In this document: positions 7,534-13,534 of the stretch, one piece after another | How the letters are laid out: each line of letters opens with the position of its first letter | Position numbering within the stretch: position 1 is the first letter of the stretch | Assembly (NCBI GenBank): GCA_013336205.1 | Contig: JAAXUD010000014.1 | Coordinates: 1 to 14,692, forward strand | Direction of reading: 5' to 3' | DNA length: 14,692 nucleotides | DNA from: Lentimicrobium sp. | Lineage (GTDB): Bacteria; Bacteroidota; Bacteroidia; Bacteroidales; Lentimicrobiaceae | Position numbers and translations under genes: made by a program | Notes under the pieces: generated by a model | Told to the model about the DNA's origin: nothing | Seen by the model: the letters and a program-made list of their open reading frames with translations, nothing else | Databases searched by the model: none

Positions 7534-8406
7534 TTATAATTCCGTTTGCTCAGTCACTTTCGCAGTATCACCTGATTTTTCTTTGCGGGCCGGGAAATTC
7601 ATTTCCAGGATGGCACTTGTGGGGCATACCGGTTCACACTTGCGACACAACCTGCATTTATTATAATCAATGTAGGCCAGGTTGTTTACCATGGTAATTG
7701 CTTCATATGGACACTCCTTAACGCATTTACCACAGCCGATACAAGCTACAGCGCAATTTTTCTTTGCAGGACCACCTTTTTCAGTATTAACACAAGAAAC
7801 AAATATCCTGCGATCCTTTTTCCCTTTGAGCCGCAATTCAATAATACTTCGCGGACAGGCTGTAACACAGGCACCGCAGGCGACACAATTTTCATCGCTA
7901 ACCACTGGTAAACCCGTAACCTCATCAATGTAAATTGCATCGAAATTGCAGGACACCACACAATCCCCCAATCCTAGGCATCCATTTGGGCATCCGCTCT
8001 CCCCAGCCGACAGCACATGGGCAAAAGCGCAGGAGGTGGCACTGTCGTAAATCACTTTTGCAGGAGCATTTACCCTGCTGCCACTGCATCTTACAACCGC
8101 AATCATCGGATCTTTCTCAGGTGCTTCCAGCCCCAGGGCTGCAGCTACCTGCTTCATGGTATCGTTTCCACCGACCGGGCAATTAAGTTTGGATAAATCG
8201 GTAGATTTCACCAACTCTTCCGCAAATGCGCGACAACCGGCTAAGCCGCAACCACCGCAGTTTGCCCCCGGTAAAAGGTCTGCAACGATGTCAATTCGCG
8301 GATCTTCAATAACTTTGAATTTCCGGGCAACGAAGTAGAGGATAATAGCAGAGATGACTCCGATTGCGCTTAATGAAATTACAGCAAAAACAAGGGTTTC
8401 GTTCAC
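7534..8406 (-). CDS. rnfB: Rnf complex ferredoxin-type iron-sulfur subunit RnfB
   Basis: A 290-aa electron-input subunit, thought to take electrons from reduced ferredoxin. A single N-terminal transmembrane anchor (about 5-27) is followed by the Fe4S domain Cys50/53/58/76 (GANCGGCGLAGC). After this come four ferredoxin-like Cys sets: 139/143/149/153, 174/177/180/184, 222/225/228/232 and 251/254/257/261. That gives about five candidate [4Fe-4S] sites, the long anaerobe-type RnfB (E. coli RsxB is about 190 aa). Extra cysteines sit at 107, 126, 205 and 218. It is the first gene of the operon. The start is GTG (8404-8406), supported by AAAGGA 7 nt upstream and by the hydrophobic N-terminus beginning there. 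The C-terminal tail after about residue 272 is short, polar and poorly conserved. Confidence 0.96.
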   Translation of the reverse strand: MNETLVFAVISLSAIGVISAIILYFVARKFKVIEDPRIDIVADLLPGANCGGCGLAGCRAFAEELVKSTDLSKLNCPVGGNDTMKQVAAALGLEAPEKDPMIAVVRCSGSRVNAPAKVIYDSATSCAFAHVLSAGESGCPNGCLGLGDCVVSCNFDAIYIDEVTGLPVVSDENCVACGACVTACPRSIIELRLKGKKDRRIFVSCVNTEKGGPAKKNCAVACIGCGKCVKECPYEAITMVNNLAYIDYNKCRLCRKCEPVCPTSAILEMNFPARKEKSGDTAKVTEQTEL

Positions 8407-8413
8407 GGTTTGA

Positions 8414-8419
8414 TCCTTT
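8414..8419 (-). promoter_or_regulatory. Ribosome binding site that fixes the GTG start of rnfB
   Basis: AAAGGA on the minus strand with 7 nt between it and the GTG at 8404-8406. Together with the transmembrane anchor starting at residue 5, it supports the GTG over any internal start. Confidence 0.7.
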
Positions 8420-8468
8420 ATTATTGGCGTTTTGTCTGTTTTCTTATGGGATAATACTCAGGACGAGA

Positions 8469-8495
8469 CAAATGTAGCAACAATTAAAAAATCAA
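8469..8495 (-). promoter_or_regulatory. Candidate Bacteroidota-type promoter for rnfBCDGEA
   Basis: TACATTTG (8469-8476, minus strand) fits the Bacteroidota -7 consensus TAnnTTTG. A TTG at 8493-8495 could serve as the -33 box, but the 16-nt gap is shorter than the usual 19-21. Transcription would start near 8462, giving a leader of roughly 55 nt. Only the -7 box is a good match. Confidence 0.35.
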
Positions 8496-8533
8496 CCGAG
8501 ATTACAGAGATATTTTCACCTTAATTTTAATAC

Positions 8534-8609
8534 CTGATTATCAATAGATTACATCATAATATATATACATTTTTTTATATACGTATAATATTAGACTCTG
8601 ATTATCAAT
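8534..8609. repeat. 12-bp direct repeat pair upstream of rnfB
   Basis: CTGATTATCAAT occurs at 8534-8545 and again, identical, at 8598-8609. The copies are 64 bp apart start to start, about six helical turns, which would place them on the same face of the DNA. The intervening 52 bp are extremely AT-rich and hold the palindrome TATACGTATA. A paired operator is possible; function unknown. Confidence 0.5.
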
Positions 8610-8828
8610 TCATAACGATTTCTGTTTAGAATTCTTATAAATAGCGCTTTTATTGACTTAAAAACTCAAATTAAACAATCTGGTAAAAAAAATCCGCTCA
8701 TTCGATTAGGGAATTGTTTGTAATTCACAAAAAACATCTAATACATAGTTGAATTGCGAAAATTTCCAAATCGGGATTTATCTCTGTATAGCGATTCATC
8801 TTTACACTATAATCTCTCAATTCAGGTT

Positions 8829-8869
8829 AAAATAAAAAGCCACTGCCTTTTACAAAAACAGTGGCTTTT
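8829..8869 (-). terminator. Intrinsic terminator of the 1045-aa T9SS protein gene
   Basis: An 11-bp perfect stem, AAAAGCCACTG (8859-8869, minus strand) with CAGTGGCTTTT (8835-8845), a 13-nt loop, then a T-rich tail (TTTTTATTTT on the minus strand). It lies 18 nt beyond the stop codon. Because the stem ends are A/T runs, it could also work in the other direction. It separates this gene from rnf. Confidence 0.85.
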
Positions 8870-8886
8870 ATTACAATAAGAAAATC

Positions 8887-11800
8887 CTATTGCAAAATAA
8901 TTTTAACTGTTGTTGATACTGAAGCGGCAGATAATTTCAGCATATAAATGCCCTTAGGTCTATTTGTTAGGTCCAGCATGGTTTTAAACAGCTGCTCACT
9001 GCTGCTGAATTGTTTTTCAATTACCAACTCCCCTTTTGAATCAGTTACAAATAATTTACAACTCAGATTTAATGGAATTCCGGAAATTTCAACACTGAAT
9101 TTTCCATTGGTTGGATTAGGCAAAATCTTTACCGATGGTTGATTTTGTGACTCAACACCAAGACATTGCGAAAACTGCACAGTTTTCAATGCAGTTTCAT
9201 CGTTGCAGCCAAAGGGACTTGTTGCAGTTAGACTCAAGGTTACCGCACCCTGAATTGTATCCTGGGTTCCGGGAAGATACCAGGTGGCCAGCTCCTGGGC
9301 ATTCTCAAAAGTACCGTTTCCTGAGCTGGTCCAAAGCCACGATCCTGCATTTAAAGCATTACCACTGACCAGAATACCTGATGTTTTGCAGATGGTTGTA
9401 TCGTTTCCAGCCGCAACAACCGGCAATGGATTTATAGTAACTGCAAGTTGATCAGTAACATCAGGGCATCCACCCAGGCCGTAGGCTGTAACATCAAGTA
9501 ATGCCTGCCCGTTTATAATCTCAAGTGCACCGGGCTCGTAGATAGCTCCAGGTACCAGTGGATCAGCAAACTGCCCATCGCCGGAAGTTTGCCATTGAAT
9601 TGCGCTAAAATTCTGTGCTATGGCATCCAGGGTTATACTTTCGCCGGCACAGGCAGCTAAATCAGCTCCTGCTGAAAGTATAACAGCCGGAACAATGGAA
9701 ATGTCAGTTGTATCAGCAACATTTGGACAGGAGGTATTGCCATAGGCTGTAAAAAACAGGTCAACACTTCCGGCCAATATATCAGCGTTTCCAGGCGTAT
9801 ATAAAGGATTTGCAATACCAGGATCAGAAAAACTACCATCTCCCGTTGAGATCCAGGCAATAGAACTAAAGTCTGTTGCAACACCCGAAAGTTGAACCGG
9901 TGCTCCGTTACAGCTTACTACTGATAATCCGGCATTAACCGTGGGGGCTTTATTAATAACAAGTACCAGTGAATCTGAGGCATTTCCACAGTCAACCCCA
10001 CTCTGAACATTAATCACAAGCACCACGCTACCGGTTTCAAGGTCAATATTACCAGGCAGATACTCAGTAGCCAATAATGAGGCATCAGTAAAAGTCCCAT
10101 CTCCCCTGCTGGTCCATAAAACAGTGCTGTGGCCTGCTGCTTCCGCGGCAAGCGAAACGGAATTGCCGGCACAAACAGCTAAATCATCAAAAGCATTAAC
10201 TGAAGGTGAAGGATTTACAACTACCGTTACCGAAGAGGTTGCCGTATTTCCATTATTAGTAACCGTAATAGTATAAGTGGTGGTTACTTCAGGAGAAACC
10301 AACGGATTTGAAACATTGGCGGTAAACCCCTCCGGAGAAGAACTCCATTCATATTGCAGATTAAAAGCGCCACCTGTTACATCCACACTTAACTGAGTAC
10401 TTTCACCGGCACAGATAGTATCCGGACTAGCTGATGCTTCAGCGATCAGTGGAATTCCGAATGTAAAAGAACCTACACGGGTTTTCCAGCCCTGATTACT
10501 GGTTGAAGTATAATATTCCTGAGTATACCAGAATATTGAATTATTGGACGGATCTACCGACATCATACTGTAATCGCCCCAGCGCCTATAGGAAGAAGTT
10601 TGAGACCCGCCACCGGCGACAATATCCAGTTCTGCAAATGTCATTTCTCCCAGGGGATCGCCTGCTCTTCGTCCGGTAACCCTGATAGAGGGAAATAAGG
10701 AAGCGCTGGAAGCGGAATAACCCAGGGCAATATCACCAAAGCTGTTCATGGCCACAGAGCCCATCCAACGTGAGGTTGCGTCGGGCGAGTAGGTTCCCTG
10801 CTGATAAATCTGCCAGCCCGAACCCGTATTGCGTAATTCGTACCAGCGAACGCCTGCATGTCCGGAAACGTTAACAGTATGGTTGGTAACCATAGTCTGA
10901 TAGGTTCCAAAGTTCCGGTATTGAAGCCGGTACATCAATCTGTCGGAAATTGCCTGAAGGGTGGTTGATGTTCCATTTTGTGCAACGCCTGAAATATTTG
11001 AGCTAAAAGGCACAGTCGGCAAAGTAACCAACAACCCGAATGTTGAATTGGCCGGAGTTGTCCAGTCAACATCCAGTGCATAAAATTCAAGTTTATCGGG
11101 TGAACCATCGCGCACATACCCAAACAAACCGGGGCTGTCGGCCGGCGCAGGCGTGCCATCACAATCGGCTGGCAAAAAGCTGGAAGGATTCCCGCTGGCC
11201 GGGGTAGTAAAAAACACCATAGATGCGGTCGGATCTCCAGCCAGCATTTTATCACGCTCAAGCGCAGCAACGCCGGTACCGCCCCAATTGAGACTTCCGG
11301 CAGTAAATGAATTGACAGACAGGTAATAAGCATCGTGCCAGACACCCAGTTTCGGATAGTCAGGCATATTGGTAAATGTAAAGGCATAACGGTACCATGA
11401 ACCGGTAGGATCGCCGGTCTGTGAAACTGCAATCAGCTCATAGAAAGGACCGTAGGGATAATTTGGCAATGCAAACTGACTGGCCACCCAACGATCAGCG
11501 GCTTCATCGTAAAGCACTACCGGGTCGCCATCATTTGAACCAGACCAGGGGCCTGGAAAACCACTCCAAAGCGTACTATTATCGGCCGGACCGTAGACCA
11601 TAGTGCCGGTCTTATCCCAGATAGCAAACGACATATTTACCATTTGCATATAATGATTTATTCCCACATCTCCCTGTGTATCAGGAGGCAACACGCCATT
11701 TTCGTTACCAACCCCGTTTACGCTTACCAGCAATTCACTTTCGCGGTTTCCCTGACGGTACTGGACATTTTGAAAATCAGCTTCCGTAGCTTCGGGCAAT

Positions 11801-12024
11801 GGCAAATTGCGGTGCTCTGGCATGTTCAGCTTGTTTTTCACAACGCCGTCCTTCCAGCCATGATCGCGCAAACCAGGTTGGATTACAGTCACATCACGCA
11901 AAGGGAGTGACACATCAAAATAAACTGCGTTTGATATTATTGTTGGCTTAAATATTTCATCCTGTGCAAAAAGGCTAAAACAAAATCCAAAAGTCAGCAA
12001 AAAAGTAGCAATGGTATATTTCAT
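8887..12024 (-). CDS. Large secreted T9SS-sorted protein with four 87-residue Ig-like repeats
   Basis: A 1045-aa exported protein of unknown function. Residues 1-20 form a signal peptide (cleavage near LFA-QDE). Residues about 95-525 form one domain with motifs PPDTQGDVG (113-121), GDPVVLYDEAADRW (166-179) and RRWGDYSMMSVDP (480-492). I recall these motifs from uncharacterised secreted bacterial proteins; a beta-propeller-like fold is a guess. Residues about 530-605 are PKD/Ig-like (TTTYTITVTNNG). Residues about 609-950 hold four tandem repeats with Cys at 618/679, 705/766, 792/853 and 879/940. Residues about 963-1045 are a T9SS type A sorting domain (ILPNPTNGKFSV, then GIYMLKL). It probably sits on or leaves the outer membrane surface, perhaps as an adhesin or binding protein. 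No catalytic motif is recognised. It is unexpectedly placed between rseC and rnfB. Confidence 0.88.
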   Translation of the reverse strand: MKYTIATFLLTFGFCFSLFAQDEIFKPTIISNAVYFDVSLPLRDVTVIQPGLRDHGWKDGVVKNKLNMPEHRNLPLPEATEADFQNVQYRQGNRESELLVSVNGVGNENGVLPPDTQGDVGINHYMQMVNMSFAIWDKTGTMVYGPADNSTLWSGFPGPWSGSNDGDPVVLYDEAADRWVASQFALPNYPYGPFYELIAVSQTGDPTGSWYRYAFTFTNMPDYPKLGVWHDAYYLSVNSFTAGSLNWGGTGVAALERDKMLAGDPTASMVFFTTPASGNPSSFLPADCDGTPAPADSPGLFGYVRDGSPDKLEFYALDVDWTTPANSTFGLLVTLPTVPFSSNISGVAQNGTSTTLQAISDRLMYRLQYRNFGTYQTMVTNHTVNVSGHAGVRWYELRNTGSGWQIYQQGTYSPDATSRWMGSVAMNSFGDIALGYSASSASLFPSIRVTGRRAGDPLGEMTFAELDIVAGGGSQTSSYRRWGDYSMMSVDPSNNSIFWYTQEYYTSTSNQGWKTRVGSFTFGIPLIAEASASPDTICAGESTQLSVDVTGGAFNLQYEWSSSPEGFTANVSNPLVSPEVTTTYTITVTNNGNTATSSVTVVVNPSPSVNAFDDLAVCAGNSVSLAAEAAGHSTVLWTSRGDGTFTDASLLATEYLPGNIDLETGSVVLVINVQSGVDCGNASDSLVLVINKAPTVNAGLSVVSCNGAPVQLSGVATDFSSIAWISTGDGSFSDPGIANPLYTPGNADILAGSVDLFFTAYGNTSCPNVADTTDISIVPAVILSAGADLAACAGESITLDAIAQNFSAIQWQTSGDGQFADPLVPGAIYEPGALEIINGQALLDVTAYGLGGCPDVTDQLAVTINPLPVVAAGNDTTICKTSGILVSGNALNAGSWLWTSSGNGTFENAQELATWYLPGTQDTIQGAVTLSLTATSPFGCNDETALKTVQFSQCLGVESQNQPSVKILPNPTNGKFSVEISGIPLNLSCKLFVTDSKGELVIEKQFSSSEQLFKTMLDLTNRPKGIYMLKLSAASVSTTVKIILQ
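9175..10200 (-). repeat. Four tandem 87-codon repeats within the T9SS protein gene
   Basis: Protein repeats start near residues 609, 696, 783 and 870. The shared pattern is V-x-A-G-x-D…C near the start, then W-x-[ST]-[RTS]-G-[DN]-G-x-F, a Y-x-P-G turn, and a second Cys near the end. The two cysteines are 61 residues apart in every unit, and equivalent positions repeat every 87 residues (261 bp) with no indel. The units have diverged in sequence while keeping length. Confidence 0.88.
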
Positions 12025-12194
12025 AGTTTAAGTGTTGGTTTTCTTTTACAATACTCCGTTAAGAATTTTTAAATCATTGATTAGCAAGGCATTATTCAAA
12101 TGCATTTTGAAATTAGAAATCATTCAGGATCAATTCATTGCGTCTTTGCGTCATTGCGTGATTCTTAAATTTACCGGACTATTACTTTTATGAA
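12025..12194. other. 170-bp spacer between rseC and the T9SS protein gene
   Basis: AT-rich and noncoding. It contains the 8-nt-period mini-array at 12136-12159. No confident promoter for the T9SS gene or terminator for rseC was found. Confidence 0.55.
12136..12159. repeat. Octad tandem mini-array (3 units)
   Basis: Three 8-nt units in exact phase: CATTGCGT, CTTTGCGT, CATTGCGT, followed by GATTCTTA, which keeps little of the pattern. On the minus strand the units read ACGCAATG / ACGCAAAG. It is noncoding, in the spacer after rseC. Confidence 0.65.
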
Positions 12195-12614
12195 TTATAG
12201 TTCAATTGTGAACCTGAACTTCCGTTGAAACCTGTCTTTCAGTAAATAAAGACCTGCATAATAAGGCGCCAGTAAACCAATGGAGATTAATCCGGCAATG
12301 CCTTCACTGGTGAAATTTACCAGAATAACCAGGGCAAGAATAAGAATTACAAATGGAATCAGGTAACCGAAAACGACGGCAAGATTGCCATTGGAAGCAT
12401 CCATGCTCACGTTTACCAGTTGACCCGGTTTAACATCCGGTGCTCCGTTGCGATCTACTTCTATTATTTTTTCCGACATATCAGAAGAAGAACAGACTCC
12501 TTGTACCTGGCAGGAAGCGCATGCACTTATGCTCAGAATTTTAACATAAATCTTCTGGTTATCGAGGTGATCGATAATTCCGCTTTTTGCAATACAATCC
12601 TTTGCCGGAGTCAT
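12195..12614 (-). CDS. rseC: RseC/MucC-family membrane protein (SoxR-reducing system RseC-like)
   Basis: A 139-aa inner-membrane protein of the RseC/MucC family. The N-terminal cytoplasmic part carries Cys7 and the motif Cys32-x2-Cys35-x5-Cys41 (SACASCQVQGVC), the family's cysteine signature and a possible iron-sulfur or thiol redox site. A beta-strand region with KPGQLVNV (62-69) is followed by two transmembrane helices (about 77-101 and 106-125). In gamma-proteobacteria, RseC is tied to sigma-E signalling and, with Rsx/Rnf, to SoxR reduction. In Bacteroidota it commonly directly precedes rnfB and probably supports Rnf assembly or redox state (inference). Here it starts 20 nt after the SDR gene, and rnfB lies 3.8 kb further on. 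Start ATG at 12612-12614. Confidence 0.88.
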   Translation of the reverse strand: MTPAKDCIAKSGIIDHLDNQKIYVKILSISACASCQVQGVCSSSDMSEKIIEVDRNGAPDVKPGQLVNVSMDASNGNLAVVFGYLIPFVILILALVILVNFTSEGIAGLISIGLLAPYYAGLYLLKDRFQRKFRFTIEL

Positions 12615-12634
12615 TCAGTATCTTTTAGAAATTA

Positions 12635-13336
12635 TCAGGGAGTTGACAAAGATACAGGCAAAACCTTTCCGTTGAAATATTTATGTCCATTCATTGCAAA
12701 ATCGGCTACAAAGGTTGCCATACCAATAGCAGTAACAGGGGCATTATAACCGGGAAATGCTTTGGCCAGCATCTCCGTCTGCACAGATCCGAAAGCCAGG
12801 CAATTCACAGAAATCTTCTTCTCTGCCAATTCAGCGGCCAGGCACTCGGTCAACACCGACAATGCGCCCTTACTGGCACTGTAAACTGAAAGTCCGGAAA
12901 ATTTAACACTTCCCTGCACACCGCCCATACTGCCAATGTTAACAACGTGCGAGCCGGGTTTCAGCAGGGGAATCAGCGCCTGTGTCAATAGTAAAGGTGC
13001 TTTCACATTTACATTGAAAACATCGTCTATCTCAGCAGCAGTAATCTGCCCCAGTGGTTTGTTCAATAATGTTCCGGCGTTGTTGATCAGAATATCGATC
13101 TTGCCCAGCTGCCGGTTAATCTGGAGTGCCAGGTTTTCTATGTCGCCTTTGGCGAGGTCAAACTGTATCGGTTGAACCACTGTTTCCTGTTTCCTGATGT
13201 TGCATTCACCGGCCAGTGCCTGAATTTTCATTACACTGCGGGCTATTACGATAATTCTGTTGCCCGATATATCTGCAAGTATCCTGGCTGTCTCAAGTCC
13301 GACACCTGAGGAAGCGCCTGTTATTACTATGTTCAT
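12635..13336 (-). CDS. Short-chain dehydrogenase/reductase (SDR) family oxidoreductase
   Basis: A 233-aa classical SDR with a Rossmann fold. The N-terminal dinucleotide loop is TGASSGVG (6-13), followed by IARS with Arg33, which hints at NADP(H) preference. FDLAKGD at 59-65 would contact the adenine ring. NNAG lies at 85-88. The catalytic residues are probably Ser136 (NIGSMGG) with Tyr152 and Lys156 (YSASK). It is slightly short at the C-terminus, which ends soon after the last beta-strand (NGKVLPVSLS). The substrate cannot be predicted; the family spans sugars, steroids, fatty acyl chains and more. It is cotranscribed with rseC by spacing (20 nt). A heptad-array spacer separates it from hydF. 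Start ATG at 13334-13336. Confidence 0.9.
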   Translation of the reverse strand: MNIVITGASSGVGLETARILADISGNRIIVIARSVMKIQALAGECNIRKQETVVQPIQFDLAKGDIENLALQINRQLGKIDILINNAGTLLNKPLGQITAAEIDDVFNVNVKAPLLLTQALIPLLKPGSHVVNIGSMGGVQGSVKFSGLSVYSASKGALSVLTECLAAELAEKKISVNCLAFGSVQTEMLAKAFPGYNAPVTAIGMATFVADFAMNGHKYFNGKVLPVSLSTP

Positions 13337-13398
13337 ATTTTTTATTCTAAATTATTGATATTATTGGTTCTGTTTGAATAGGTCAAAGGAGATGGAAA

Positions 13399-13419
13399 AT
13401 TTCTAATTTCCAATTTCCA
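13399..13419. repeat. Heptad array 2, left block (3 units)
   Basis: Three 7-nt units in phase: ATTTCTA, ATTTCCA, ATTTCCA. The unit is a close variant of the main block beginning at 13441. Confidence 0.65.
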
Positions 13420-13440
13420 ACCTGATTATTCTTACCGCTG

Positions 13441-13496
13441 ATTTCTCATTTCTCATCTCTCATCTCTCATCTCTCATTTCTCATTTCCGACTTCCG
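13441..13496. repeat. Heptad array 2, main block (8 units)
   Basis: Eight 7-nt units in exact phase: ATTTCTC twice, ATCTCTC three times, ATTTCTC, ATTTCCG, ACTTCCG. The unit drifts in steps along the array rather than scattering at random. The block ends directly at the palindromic element (13499-13512). Confidence 0.85.
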
Positions 13497-13498
13497 TC

Positions 13499-13512
13499 CC
13501 TATAGCTATCGG
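13499..13512. repeat. Near-perfect palindrome inside heptad array 2
   Basis: CCTATAGCTATCGG departs by one base from a perfect 14-bp palindrome (CCGATAGCTATCGG). It lies between the main heptad block and the two-unit block at 13519-13532, the same position that the GC-rich hairpin holds in array 1. Confidence 0.6.
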
Positions 13513-13518
13513 AATCTT

Positions 13519-13532
13519 ACTTCTGACTTCAG
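13519..13532. repeat. Heptad array 2, right block (2 units)
   Basis: ACTTCTG and ACTTCAG, two 7-nt units related to the ACTTCCG unit at 13490-13496 on the other side of the palindrome. The block ends 2 nt from the hydF stop codon, so the array would belong to the hydF 3' UTR. Confidence 0.6.
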
Positions 13533-13534
13533 TT

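Larger units (their letters stand above)
8407..8886. other. 480-bp AT-rich control region upstream of rnfB
   Basis: No coding sequence is supported. From the rnfB side it holds a Shine-Dalgarno (8414-8419), a candidate -7 box (8469-8476), a 12-bp direct repeat flanking a very AT-rich stretch with the perfect palindrome TATACGTATA (8578-8587), about 200 bp of AT-rich sequence with nothing recognised, and the terminator of the preceding gene (8829-8869). Since that terminator isolates rnf from the upstream gene, the rnf promoter should lie here. Confidence 0.7.
13337..13534. other. 198-bp spacer between hydF and the SDR gene
   Basis: Noncoding, and for the most part composed of heptad repeats in three blocks plus one palindromic element, listed separately. 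The 60 bp next to the SDR gene are AT-rich. No clear TAnnTTTG box was found for the SDR gene. Confidence 0.6.

Noticed and set aside
3312..8406. Na+-translocating NADH:quinone reductase (nqr) operon
   Set aside because: Gene order BCDGEA, a ferredoxin-rich RnfB and an RnfC with two [4Fe-4S] motifs, and no NqrF-type FAD/[2Fe-2S] subunit, all indicate Rnf.
10935..11432. Open frame of 165 codons on the minus strand within the T9SS protein gene in another frame
   Set aside because: It is fully contained in a longer gene with signal peptide, repeats and sorting domain, and has no protein-like features of its own.
8829..12194. Insertion sequence or mobile element carrying the T9SS gene
   Set aside because: No transposase or integrase, no terminal inverted repeats and no target-site duplication were found at the edges of the interval.
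13441..13496. CRISPR-like array
   Set aside because: Units are 7 nt with no spacers, and no cas genes are present.
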